Assembly (NCBI RefSeq): GCF_000204055.1
Contig: NW_006768800.1
Span: 124,001-188,000, forward strand
Origin: Melampsora larici-populina 98AG31
Lineage: Eukaryota; Basidiomycota; Pucciniomycetes; Pucciniales; Melampsoraceae
Direction of reading: 5' to 3'
Length of the DNA: 64,000 nucleotides
Shown: piece after piece, positions 45,429-57,500 of the stretch
Layout: every line of letters starts with the position of its first letter
Numbering within the stretch: the stretch's first letter is position 1
Made by a program: the position numbers and the translations under genes
The notes under the pieces: generated by a model
What the model was told of the DNA's origin: nothing
The model's input: only the letters and a program-made list of their open reading frames with translations
Databases searched by the model: none

Positions 45429-48400
45429 TATGGTGGGAAGCGTCAAGAACCACTTAATCAGGTATTTTTTTAAAAAACTTCGCTGAAATTGCAAAAATCA
45501 TTCAAATAACAAATTGAGATATTTTTGAGGTCCTCTCGTTGAGGGCTATTCAAAAATGTCCTGAGCGGACCGTATTTCATAATTCTTGTTTTTTTCGATT
45601 TTTACAGCAACGACAGAAAGAACCATAAAATGTAATTACTAATGAAGATTGAAATGAATCATACAGTGTGATGGTTTGTTTAGTATTTGTTCGATGAGAG
45701 CAAAAAATCGGTACAATACATCAATATTTGAATAAGAAATGTAAAAAAAAAGAAAAATTATCGTTCCAAGTGAGCATCGCTAGCAGAGTTGAGAGGAACG
45801 ACTCGATGTGATGCATAGAGTTTTGTTGGAAGCTGAAGAGAGTCTTTGGCTTTCATAGTGTCCCTATTCTCGAGAGAAACGATTGGAAATCAGACAAAAA
45901 AACAAGAATTATGTAGACAAAACTCAAACGATTCCAAGAGATGACTGAGAAGGTGAACTTACATGAGTTCAGTCATCTTTCCATCAGTCTTGCGAAAAAA
46001 GCGACGGATGGTTTCAATGGGACATGTTTGCCTGATCTTTTTGAACAAGTCCTTAGCTTCTTGTAGGCTGTGGCATTCAAAAGTGTGATCTCGATATCCT
46101 GTCATGAAATCGGTGTTCGATTTTCATCAGGCGCGGCTGAAAACAAATGAGAGAATGATTGAAATGACTTACGCAATTTGATGTAACACCAAAGATGCTC
46201 AATGGGATTGAATTAACAGTGAAACTTAGGCAGAAACTTGCAGATATGACCCGCCTTCTCAATTGCCTGCTGAAGCAGTGGCTTTTCATTGGCAAAGTCG
46301 GATTGGTTTGCTAGCACCTTGTGTGCACAACATTTTGGAATATCTACCACGGGTAAAGCATCACTAGGAGTTGGTCGATCTTTTTCTTCAGGAATCTTAG
46401 CATGTCAAAGTAATCGCTCGGCTCAAGCAATCTTATCCTTGGCACTTCCAGTCATCTTGCAGTCCTTACATTTCAAACTCATTTCTTTTTCACCTCGCAA
46501 AGCACATAGTTTGTTGTGATGATCCCACAAGCCACGCTCAATGAGGATTTGCTTGATCCCTTTCGGTTTTCCTGCCAGATCTTCTGTTCTAGCAGCTTTC
46601 CCACGTTTAGTTTTCTTGGATGGAGCCGGGTTGACATAATCGGGCGAGAAGTTCATGGTTTGAACTTTTCCTCGGAGTTCCATTGGAATATTAGGATCAT
46701 CGGATGGGATAACAGTGTCCCTAAGCTTAGCCTTTGCACCACCTGGTTTGAGATTCATCTTGGATAGGTGAAGAGCATCTGAAGCAAAAGATTCGTGTGC
46801 TGCCGAGCAGTCAAAAATAAAGCATCCTTGAGCCTTTGGATGATTGTGTTTGAATATCAGAATGGCTCGAGTGACAATCTTTTCGACAAGTTGCTGAGCA
46901 TCCCACCATCCCTCCTTAGCTCCGGGGTAGATTGTGACAGCCGCATCTCGAAATGGCAGTGTTGAAATGGTGTCGGGAGGTAGTACAAGCCGTCCGGTTG
47001 TGAGGCAGATGAAGTCGGAGATGTGAATCAATTTGCCGATACTTTTGGTCCGAAGGGCAACATCTTTGTTGGACATCCAAGCTCGTCTGGGTTGTTCATT
47101 GGTGTGAACAGTTGATTCATTGTGATAAACCCTGATGATCTCGCGGGTGTTATCCTTGAGTTCAGGATAAACGATCTGATCCATCATTTCACCGCCGTAC
47201 TGATTCTCGCGCTTGCAAAGTTCGAAAATCTCTTTGATGAATTGCTTTTGGTATATAACAACATCAGCACGTTTGTGCCCATCATAATACACAGATCGCC
47301 GGTACTCATTTACATGAACCCCCATTCTATGCATCCATTTCCTAGCAGTTGATACAGATATTGTTTCTTTATGTTGATTGTATTCGGGGAGAATCTCTGT
47401 GTTCACATAGCGAGTTAGTGTTTTAGGCGTTACCTGAAGAAAACAGAGTACAAAGCTAAGTCAGCTAAGGATAAGATGGACCAAATTTGATGAAAGGATT
47501 CAAGATATTTACCCTTCCAACTGGCTGCTCAGTAATCCAATCCGCGATTATCTTGAGTACCTCACTATTGTCCAAGATCGATGTATGAGGTGTTGATTTA
47601 CCTCTACCACTCTCTGGGAGACATCAATGCTGCAGAATATGAGCGGCTTGGGCACGAATTCTGGAAGCATGATTGATGCCGCTTCCATCATTTGGCGGAT
47701 TTTGTTGTCGAAGCCATATATTATGAACCGTTTCGCGAGACGCTTGGATGGCACAACTCTTTGAATTTTTGAGGTTAAGAATCCTTCAACGGTTATTAAA
47801 TTCACATATAAGGCTAAGTTGATCTGCTTTCTTAAGTGCAATTGGGGTCGGAGTTGGATGGGATTTACAATAATTCGAAGCATCTTGAATTGCTTGATTG
47901 AGCTGATTCCACTCATGATTTATCATTTCAAGTTGATAAGGAGTTTTGGTATGAGTCAAAGATGAGTCTTGATGTTGATGAGTTGTCTGAGAGATGTGAT
48001 CCGTTGATTCATGAGATGGCAAGCTTTCTGAATCATCCGAGATGGAATCCAATGAGTTGAGTTCTGACTCGTTTGAAATGGAATCTGATGAGTTGACCAA
48101 AGCTTCTTGCACAGATTCTGGGTCAAAGAGAGAAGATGATTCAGACTCCAAAGAAGACAAGCTTGAACTAGAACTAGAGGATTGATCCAAATTATTTGGT
48201 AGAGTTAGCCACGGCTTGAACTGGTTTGTCTTCAATCTTTTTGGAGACTTCTCAGATCCATGTCGACGACGACGCTGAGCTTTCTGAGCTTTTGTTGCCA
48301 TTTGAACTTGTATAGCTGAAGATAATGCTCGAGAAAAATATGAATTGCAGTGGTCAACAGCAAATAATGAAATTTGGGAATTTCTGTAATTACAAGATAC

Positions 48401-48440
48401 CCGGTCCGTGGTTTCGTGCTTCTTGACGCTTCCCACCATA
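45429..48440. mobile_element. Tc1/mariner-like element A (dead)
   Basis: Element 45431-48438 with ends TGGTGGGAAGCGTCAAGAA at the left and the complement of the same sequence at the right, flanked by TA on both sides (45429-45430, 48439-48440). It holds one damaged transposase gene on the minus strand. Confidence 0.87.
45758..48301 (-). pseudogene. Tc1/mariner-like DDE transposase A, degenerate
   Basis: The N-terminal part starts at ATG 48301 (MATKAQKAQRRRRHG), followed by a Ser-rich stretch. The catalytic core runs 47406-46423: WMHRMGVHVNEYRRSVYYDG, then VYHNESTVHTNEQPRRAW where the first catalytic Asp (YHDES in relatives) is Asn, then FIFDCSAAHES with the second Asp, and LAGKPKGIKQILIERGLW. 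After KDKIA there are TGA codons at about 46420 and 46402, and further on FLPKFHC is followed by TAA (46213-46215) where Glu is expected, before FNPIEHLW. Downstream pieces YRDHTFECHSLQEAKDLF and YASHRVVPLNSAS complete the family pattern to 45758. So it lacks one catalytic residue and is cut at least three times. Confidence 0.85.
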
Positions 48441-49025
48441 CATTGGTTTATTTTTTTTATCCCACAAGAAACAATATTTGATGCAAAATAAAAAGATAAC
48501 ATTAAGATCTCATTACATATGCTCCAATTGCAAGCCCCTTTGTATCTTTCTGGGAACTTCCACTTTTGAGTGATTGAAGATCAATCAATTTCACCAAATA
48601 CAGGCTCCAAGCGGGCTCACGGGTCAGAAAAAGTAAAAAAGATATGTTTTTTAACACCCACTAGCAGGCGCTCCAGACAAGATATGGTGGAGCTTGCAGT
48701 TGCAATGTATGTAATGGACGTTTTTGGTCCTACTTTTATTTTGCTTCAAGCCTTGTTCATTTACAAACACAACGGGTATATTGAAGTAGCAATATTTGAG
48801 CCAATCACGCCAGGCAAATTCAGGTCATGCAGTGCATACAGGTTGCACGGTCCTGAATGCATGCCAGGACCTGGGGCACCTGTCACGCATGCAGGACTCA
48901 TTATCCTGTACACACTCTGTATCAATCATACCAATCACATGTATTTGAGTACGTACTGAGATGTATATGTCACATAGCTATAAGCCTCTCATGAGGTCTG
49001 TATTGGCCCATTATTGTGGGCCAGA
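48441..49025. other. Part of the outer element between the two Tc1-like insertions
   Basis: About 590 bp of the 45322-53071 element; no gene recognised. It contains GC-rich palindromic words such as TGCATGCCAGGACCTGG. Confidence 0.5.
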
Positions 49026-49241
49026 TACAGTTGGTCCAGTCTAGTCACGACCAGAGCCTGGCCCCGGCCCCGGCCCCGGGACCCAAATGTTAGGGGGTCC
49101 CAGTAATACCAAAAAAAAGTTTTTGCAGGGGTTATTTTTGGCAAAGGTTCATCATCTTTGCTCTGTATCATCGCACATCTTGAACCTTCACCGCTGTATC
49201 ACCGGTCCCCACTCAAACCATACGCATGCACACTCATTGTT

Positions 49242-52200
49242 ATGCCGAAGAAGAGCAAAGCTTCGAAAGGTCAAGCCAAACGATGGGAAAAGGTTCGCAC
49301 GGCCAAACTCCAAAACAAACCTGTGGTGATCTCCGATACGGAAGATCAACCACTCGATATCGATTCACATGATCAACTCATATCCACGAGAGCCCTTAAT
49401 CCAGAGAATCTCGCACCTCAACCTCCAATGATGATTCATTTGGACGACTCTGATTCTGAAGGTTATAATCCACAACCTCCCCAGCCTCCTCATTCGGTTA
49501 TCCTTCAACCATCTGATCTCTACTGGATGCCAATCGATCCTGCTTATCTAACTGAGGAGGATGATATGGACCCTTTAGATATTTCACTCTACGCTCAAGC
49601 CGGTATTGCTGATTCTTCCGATGACAAAGCTTGTGATAATGACCTTGTCGATAACACCTTATTTCCAGTTTTTACTCGCCCTGTCCTCAATCAACCACCG
49701 ACTCTCATTGGTAAACGCAGAACCAAGACTGGTTATACCCTCAAAGGGTATAAGAAGCCTTGTGTTCAAGCCAATTCGAACAAGCTTTTACCCCGAAAGA
49801 TACCTAAAGAAACTAAACGACGTTACAGATTGAATCGAGAAAAGGCTCTGGGAAAATCAAACAACATGTTTGCCAACTGGCTTATTCGTCTTCCGGCTCC
49901 AGCTCCTGCTGCATCACCCACCATTGCTTCATCTACTAGTGATACGTTTGAAATCTCTGCTAATGATAATCCCAACGATGGGAATGAATCTTCTGAAAAC
50001 AGTCAACATGAAACTGAAAATGAAAATGAAACCAAAAACAAAACTGAAAACGAAACTGAAAACAAAAATGAAAATGAAAATGAAAAACCTGAAAACAATA
50101 ACAGATTTAATGTAGTTGTCTCAAATTCATGGATTGAAGAATGTGTGGAACGTTATCGATCCAGCAAGACCAAAAGTTCACTCCCTCAAAAAATCCAAAA
50201 ATTAGCCGAAGAACGATATAATAGCTTAAATGTAGACATCATGATCATTGAAGAGAAGGCCCGTGAAGACGCCAAAGAAAATCCAGCCTTCAATTATCCA
50301 GCTTCCATCATTGATGACCTTCGAGAGTACAATCAACGGCGATTTGAGCTTACAATCAACGGTGAAAAAGACCCTGCCGTCACTGCTTCAATTTTAACTG
50401 CAGCCTCATCAATTCGCAGACGAGCCAACAATTCAACCTCTTCCATCAAACCAACCTCCGGAGTCTGTCGAGCAAAGAAGATACGACAGCAAGCCATCAA
50501 TGTCTCAAGATTCAAGGAGTTGATTTCAAGTCAGCGAGGATTTGCTTCAGCGCATAAATCAATGCTTGATGATGAGAAGCTGTATAACTCACTTCATACT
50601 TGGGCAATATCTAGAATACCTGGAGAGGTACGCTTATTTCATTTTGTACTATCTCTTTTTTATGATCATTGTTGATTCAAAGTTGACAAGTTATATGTAT
50701 CTTATATTTCAGCTCACTCCCCTATCTCTGCTTCACCACGTCAATAATGTTGCATTACCTGCTCATGGTATCAACAAAACGATTCGTATCAGCACAGCCA
50801 ATCGATGGCTTCACTTTTTAGGAATTTGGGCACGCGAGTACAGTAAAGGACTGTACTACAATGGACATGAACGACCAGATGTTGTTGCGTACCGCCACAA
50901 GTATCTACAGATGATACTTGATCTGCAGAAACGCTCTCGAGTCTATCATGGCGAGGATCTGGAGTTCTCAATTGCTCCAGATCCTCTTGTCCTTCAAGAT
51001 GAGAAGGAGACGATTTTCCTTTACCACGACGAGTCAATGGTCCACGCAAACGAGAGACCGAAACGAGCCTGGGTCAAAGATAATGTTCAAGAGCTGCGTA
51101 AGAAGAGCGATGGACGACTCATTCATGATTCCAATTGGATCACCCCAGCTACCAGCACTGGACGACTTGTCATTACTTCAGAAGATGAACATGGAAGACT
51201 GCCTTTGCCTCCTTTTACCGATGCTGCAGTGGTTACTTACCCTGGAAGCAAAGGCGATCCTTGGTGGGATTGCATGCAATTAATCGAGCAAGTACAAAAT
51301 CGAGCAATTCCTATCTTCAATTATCTCTTCCCAAACGCACAGGCAGTTTTTATATTTGACTGTTCTTCTGCGCACGAGTCTTACGGACCTTCAGCTCTCC
51401 AAGTCTCCAACATGAACCTTAATCCTGGTGGCAAGAAAGCACCATTACGAGATACCGAGATCCCAACCGACGATCCTAGAATCCCAATTGAAAGACAAGG
51501 ACTTCCTCAGTCCATGGTATATCCAGCCGACTATCCTGATGCAAATCTTGCTGGGAAAAACAAGGGCATCCAATGCGTCCTAGCCGAGCGTGGCTTGTGG
51601 GACCTCTACGAAGCAAAAGCGAAAGAATCCAGTAACAAAACTGTCTTACACTGTGCGATGTGTAAGCTATCCACAACTAAACGTGATCTAGCTGCTCGAG
51701 AATCCCGATTACAACGTGAAAAAGAAGCACAAGAATCTTATGAGAAAGGTGAAACCCCAGACACATCCTCCATCAACAACCCTGATGATCCATACTGCTG
51801 TGCATCGAAGATCTTGGCCATGCAGTCAGATTTTTTGAACGAGAAGCCATTGCTTCAGATGGTCATTGAGGAGGCTGGTCATATATGTTTATTCCTTCCT
51901 AAGTTCCACTGTGAGCTCAACCCAATAGAGCTATATTGGTCTTACATCAAGCACCGTAAGTTAATTTCAATGAATATCATATTTATGTATTTTACTAATT
52001 TTTGTTTGAATTCAAAGATTATCAACCCAACAGTTTCAAATGCAAAACCTTCAAAGATTGTCAAATTCTCTTTGAGTACATACGCAAGCGCTGCCCGGTA
52101 TCAACCATCCGAAAGTATCTTCGAAAGGTTGATCGACATATGAATATCTATCGGTTGGTTAGATTTTTCTTGTCTTTTCTCATCAATATATACTAATGCA

Positions 52201-52340
52201 TGAATGTCTATTTGTCTTAATTCAGAGAGGGTTTCACTGGGGTGCACGCCGAAAACTTAGCTAAAGATAAGCGATATCGTTCACACCGATGTATTCCACG
52301 TAAGGCTGCCTTGAATCTTGATTTCATTTGCAACCCTTAA
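49242..52340 (+). CDS. Tc1/mariner-like DDE transposase B, full length
   Basis: Exons 49242-50627, 50713-51955, 52018-52153, 52226-52340 keep phase and give 959 aa without any stop. Residues 1-440 are mainly disordered: a basic start (MPKKSKASKGQAKRWEK), an acidic middle, and a Glu/Asn/Thr repeat near 270-310. The core follows: WLHFLGIWAREYSKGLYYNG, FLYHDESMVHANERPKRAW (first Asp), FIFDCSSAHES (second Asp), KNKGIQCVLAERGLWDLY, a CxxC pair (LHCAMCKL), then FLPKFHCELNPIELYW (catalytic Glu in NPIE). The tail YQPNSFKCKTFKDCQILF and YRSHRCIP matches element A. All three catalytic positions are present, unlike in copy A. This type of DDE protein is widespread in basidiomycetes; its assignment to Tc1/mariner rests on the NPIE motif and TA flanks. 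Confidence 0.88.
49992..50092 (+). repeat. GAAAAT/GAAACT codon repeat in transposase B
   Basis: Tandem imperfect 6-base units code for an E-N/E-T/K-N rich linker in the disordered N-terminal half of the transposase. Confidence 0.8.
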
Positions 52341-52489
52341 ATTTTTTACTTTGTTATCTTCATGTTATCATCAATCTATACACAAGAATGTTATCCTGAT
52401 TATAAATACAAGAATGTGATCTGAAATTTATATACGAAGTATGCTGTTTTGTCCTGAATGAGTTGTGAACAGAGGTGCTTGCACTGCTC

Positions 52490-52620
52490 TGCGTCTCAGG
52501 GTACTTAAGTAGCCACTTAAGGGCTTACCTAAGTACTTTAATACATAGGTTTAGTACTTAGGTACTTAACTTAAGTCATCAAGTACTTAATATTAGGCCC
52601 TTTAAGTACCTAGACCCAAA
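52490..52620. repeat. TTAAGTACTT-type word cluster
   Basis: At least eight self-complementary words of the type TTAAGTAC, AAGTACTTAA and CTTAAGT in 130 bp, inside the right part of element B and after its gene. Possibly subterminal transposase sites. Confidence 0.75.
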
Positions 52621-53110
52621 TCTCGAGGTCTCGGAAAAAAAAAATTTTTTGAAAAAAAATTGGCCGAGCCGATCGTCTTACCAAGTCATTTCTGACACAA
52701 ACACCATACTCTTAGCCCATAAATGACTTCTTACATATGCTTTAATAGTAGGTGTTAAGTGTATAAAATTGTGTAATCGAATTTCGATTTTGCGGAGAGG
52801 CTCTGGTCGTGACTAGACTGGACCAACTGTACCCATGTCACTTGCATGACTGGTGGAGGCGCAATACATGAAGACATGTCATGCAGCTGTGACATGACTC
52901 ACAGTGCAAAAATATTTTCTGTTTTCAACATGACTGCGCAACCTGTATTCACTCCATGACCTCAATTTGCCCGGCGTGAATACAGGCTACTTCTCAGGCC
53001 ACGATTTTCTTTTTAGCGGTAAGTCCCTCGCTCAAGCCTTGGGCCTTTGGCGAGGGACTTTGATAAGTTTGGATGGAGATAGTATCTGCCAACTTCAACA
53101 TATAATCACG

Positions 53111-53360
53111 CTACCATCTCTGAGGGTCTTTGAGTGATTTTATGTTGTGATTACTGATTTGATTGTTGTGAACCGCTTTAATGATCAAAGGTTGAGTTAA
53201 TTCATTACGATAAATAATAAACCTCGCTGTATCTCCTTTAACCAACATGGCTAATAAAAACCCGACCTTCTCTTGACCTACATCACTCGCTCCTTGTCCA
53301 ACTAATGTCCCATGTTTGTTCTTTCCTGGAAATTGGGTGGCCCTTGTGTTGCGCTAAGAA
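53111..53360 (-). pseudogene. Decayed copy of the Sqs1-type G-patch end
   Basis: Read on the minus strand, this codes GKNKHGTLVGQGASDVGQEK, then VGFLLAML, VKGDTARF and LTQPLIIKAV, and stops at TAG (53111-53113). The intact gene 1.2 kb further on has GNNKDGTLVGQGASEIGQEN, VGFRLLAKMGWTKGDT and LTAPLMAVVK. The copy has lost the KMGW core that defines a G-patch. No upstream exons were found, so it is a partial duplication. It lies directly beside the right border of the 45313-53080 transposon. Confidence 0.72.
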
Positions 53361-54519
53361 CGCCGCCCTGGCGCAGCTGTTGTCTATCGCGGCGAGTTGG
53401 TTTATTAAGAAAATTGGTTCTCAAAGGGTAGCCAAGCACGGCAATGGCACCCCTTGATTTATTATTCTGCTTTTGCAACCCTGTTTTACAAAAAGGAGAG
53501 CTTGTCGTCAATATTCTGCCTCATCATGTGACTGAATATCCTAACCTTCGTCCCCTTCCAGAATCACATCATCTCTTGGACATCAGATAAGAACCATCCA
53601 ATCCATAAATTTATATGCTTTTCTATAAGTTCATTCTTGTTCCTGTTCTAGCTGGTGAGGAAACTTATCGTTGTCTTTTATCTCTGTTCGTCTCTCTCTT
53701 GATACTAACCTCTCCGGCAATCAACACAGTCACAATCTCTTCCAAGCCCATTCCAGGTAAAGAAGCGTGAGTGGAGTTTTATCTGCGTTTTAAGATTGAT
53801 TCATCATACAAATACGTTGACATCTTACTCAATCATTTGACCGCACCACCAGCCATAAAGTTGAACCCTCATCTGGGGACACCGTTCCGAGCGTAGAAAA
53901 TAGAATGTAAGTCGAGGCTACCAGGGCTACTTCTCAATCTCTCACTCAAACTTGCTCACTCAAACTTGATCACTTATATGATTGATACTTCTGGTGAATG
54001 TCCTCCCTAGTGACCCTAGTTGTATCAATGATATGAATAGCAGCGATTGTGGTTAGATCCAAAGGCGATCCAATCATCTCCCCGCCTTATAAAAATCTCG
54101 AGTGATCTCAAAGTTGTGGTTACGGTGACTTGTCTGGCTGTGACACGCAGAGCGTTATGGAGTGAAGTTGTATATATATTTTTAGACTAGATTCGTGTAT
54201 CTTTGCTCACGTCTTTCAAACTGTCCCAGGTGCAATTGTTTGACTCAAAGATGTTTTGACATGGCAGATTGTACATACATATGATTTCCTAAATTATCAT
54301 CAAGCCATCAAATAGATCACTTCAATGAAGAGCGATTGAAAGAACAGCAGGAGATCCTGATTGAGCAATTATAATCAAGGCAAGTATACTTACGCTCACC
54401 CCATTGGCTTATTGCTCTCATACCATGTAAAAAAGAAAAAACAGAAGCAAGCAAAAATACTGATTGTAATACAAAGTTTGGTGAAAAAACAATCAAAAAA
54501 TTCTCAACTAGCAAGACTT
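53361..54519. other. Gene-free stretch
   Basis: Short CT-rich and AT-rich sequence; no gene recognised. The part next to 54520 is the probable 3' flank of the Sqs1-type gene. Confidence 0.4.
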
Positions 54520-57500
54520 TCAATAAAAATTAGTCATACCTAAACCATTCTTTGAATTTTTTACAACAGCCATTAAAGGAGCAGTTAATCCATTATTAGA
54601 ACTAATAGATCCCATAGTATCTCCTTTAGTCCATCCCATTTTAGCCAATAATCGAAACCCAACATTCTCTTGTCCAATCTCACTTGCTCCTTGTCCAACT
54701 AATGTTCCATCTTTATTATTTCCTTGGATCGGTCTAAGATTATATTCTCCTTGATAATCTTTATAGGCTTGTGTACCTTTTGGGGGTGACTTTCCAAATA
54801 AGATTGCTTGTATCTTTTTGAGATCTACTCCCCAAACTCGAGTATAATGAGTACGCTCTACAGTGGTTGCACGGGCCTTGCCTTTACCACTTGACTGTAA
54901 ACCAAATGTACAAGGTGCAATGAATTTATTAGAACCTTTTCTTTTTTTATATAGAAAGATAAAAGAAGTGATGAGAGAGATTCAGCTCACGTGACTCTTC
55001 AGTCCGTAGAGATTTGCCACCAGATGAATCTTTGCACGACCCTTCTTACTCATGGGCGATAGTCGAAGAGATTTTTGGTCTAAAGAGTTTTCTATAAAGT
55101 ATCTAATATTCTCATGCGTGTTGAACAGATCGGTTTTCTCCCAGCTTTCCTTTTTAGACTCCTTCGTCATCTTCTTGGATTTGATCTCGCCAGTAAGTCG
55201 TGCTACTTCACGTAGAGCCTTCTTAGCTGCCTTCTTCTTACGATCGGCTTCCCATTGCTTCTGTAATGCATCGGTAAACATATAGCCTGAGCTGACTTTG
55301 GCCTTATTCTTTCCTTTACGAGTAGCACGTGCTGCTACAAAACCGTTAAAGAAGATGATGGGCTTGTCAGAGAGTGATTTTTGATCAACAGATTGGAAGG
55401 CTTCGCCGACATCAATACAATATCGACTAACCTTTTTTGATGGCTAAAAGATTCATCGACAAAATCAAAGGGATTAACGTGAGCAAATCAGAAATGTTGA
55501 TTACGCTCGCTGAAAGCGGTATCTTCAATCACCTTTGCGTGCTGCTTGTGGATCAACACCCCAAATCGCCTCGTCTAGGTCATCGTCATTGTCAGAATCG
55601 AGATCTTCCGATTCTGACACACCATACGCCAACTAAACGGACCACACGATCAGGCAAGCGAAAATTCAATGACGGCTACGAAAGTGTTCAACCAAGAACA
55701 TTGCCAAATGAACGGAAAAGTGTTTACCTCAACGGCTGCCTCTGCTTCTTCATGCTGCAACAGTAGTTCGAGATCTTCCACTTCACCAGAAAGATCATCC
55801 AGCCCACGTTCTGAACCATCCTCACCGGAGAGGTCATCTGACTCATCCTCAATCATTTGCCCTAGGATAGCCTCCATCACTGCGTCGGATTCTACATCAC
55901 CTGAAATTGATAGGAAGTCAAAAGGAATTAGAGATACAGTGGCAGGAATCCAAAAGAAACAGGGGGAAGATCTTACTATCTGAGTCTTCATCGAGTGAAT
56001 CTTCACCGTCAGATCCAGATGCTTTCTTCCAATCTTCCTCTTGACCAGAACCAGAACCGCAGCGTCTCCTTTGAAAATACTTGGTTTCCTCTAACATCAT
56101 GTCTTCTTCGTCTAGGTCTTCAATAGTCTGGTGTCTACTCGTACTCCCAGAAACAGCATCTATAAAGGATTTCATTCTCTTTGCATCCTCAACTTCATCA
56201 ACTTCATCATCTTCGTTCGTAGTGTTGAGGATGTAATCTTCAATAAGTAGTTCTTCTTCAGCCTGTTTCCTACGACGTTGGTTTCGCACAGATATCCCTT
56301 CTTCAAACCTTTCTTTCTTGGAAGTTGAAGGTTTCAGATCAACTGGAGGTCCAGCGGGTCCCCATTCGAGATCACTGTCACCTTCTCTGGGAATCTTCAA
56401 TCGAGCTTCTTCACGTTCACGTTGTTTACGTAGTTCCACACGAAGAGCCTCACGTCTCTTTTGCAATTTTTTGCCTTTCTTCGCAATCGAGGGGCCTAAA
56501 TTTATCGAGTTATCAGGATCATCATCTTTCAAGATTTGAGTAGATACAATCGGATCAACAATTGTTCGAGCGAGATGAGACACTGTAAACGGTTTTTGGA
56601 CATCAAACTGAGTTGAGGATGGTACTACAAGTTCTTCCTGTTTTGTTTGAGGTGGAAGTACAGGCTCGTGTAATGGTTGATAATGTGTACGGCGAGGCTT
56701 TTGAAAAGAGGAAGAGTCTAGTTGATGAGCCAAGGTAGGGTCACCTTCGCAATCGATCATAAATGCATCCTGTTCTTCTTTATCAGATGTGACTTGCGCT
56801 GGATCAGATGTGGTTTTTGTCTCGTCGGGTTCAGTCTGAGGGGCGACCGTAATCTCATCATGGCCAGAAAGGACTGTCACCTCGGAAACATTCAGAGATG
56901 CTATCAAGACGGAGGGATCTTCGATCGCTGCAGGCGCTGGTGAGTCGTGAGATTTGATAGAAGCTGCAGCTACGGTATCACATGCCATCATCTGCGTGCT
57001 TTCTTCGTCCCTGTCAGACGTGTAACATGGGGGAAGTTCGAAGGCGTAATTCAGCTTTGCAGAGGGCGCATGACTGAGAAAAGTCCCACTAGAGGTGTCT
57101 TTGGGCAAGAGTAATGATAAATTTGTCTGGTTGGAAGTTTCATCCGGTTTATCATCATTCTGGTGGGAACGTTCAAGAATGGTCGATGAAGCCTTTGAGA
57201 GGCTACTTGATCGATCGTCGGTCTTCTCTGAAAGAGTTGAGGCGAGTGGAACCTGCTCGGACATTCGGTTGGTGGGCTGATTCAGAGTACCTGAAGCTGC
57301 CTCAGTCGGCAAATCAGCAGTGGCTGCCGTTCGTCCGGCAAGAGTAGTTTGTACCATGTCGGACATAGTAGCTTCAGTATCGTTGACCTTTCCCCAAGAT
57401 TCGAACGTGAATTGTTCTGGTTCTGGTAGATCGGTTGGTAAGACGTGAAGCGATTGTGAACAAATTGGTTGAATAGGTTTCTTATGCGAGTCTTGAGTCG

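Larger units (their letters stand above)
49026..52831. mobile_element. Tc1/mariner-like element B (apparently intact)
   Basis: Element 49028-52829 (3.8 kb). The left end starts CAGTTGGTCCAGTCTAGTCA and continues CGACCAGAGCCT; the right end is its exact complement over about 32 bp. TA flanks both sides (49026-49027, 52830-52831). It holds one uninterrupted transposase gene on the plus strand. A run of AAGTACTTAA-type words at 52490-52620 lies in the right subterminal zone, and a CCCCGG repeat at 49063-49080 in the left one. Confidence 0.9.
45313..53080. mobile_element. Outer element with about 85-bp inverted repeats and 9-bp duplication
   Basis: Element 45322-53071. The left end starts CAAACTTATCAAAGTCCCTC and runs on through GAGCGAGGGACTTACC, CTAAAAAGAAAA and GGCCTGAGAAGTAGCCTGTA; the right end is the complement of nearly the same sequence, with few mismatches. 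The flanks are an identical 9-bp GATGGAGAT (45313-45321, 53072-53080). Long inverted repeats with a 9-bp duplication point to a Mutator-like element. Without the two inserted Tc1-like elements about 940 bp remains, with no gene recognised, so it is probably non-autonomous. Confidence 0.8.

Noticed and set aside
55401..55444. Frameshift in the Sqs1-type gene at exon 5
   Set aside because: The strong acceptor at 55444 gives a phase conflict, but an alternative AG at 55401 restores it, so an error or pseudogene is not required.
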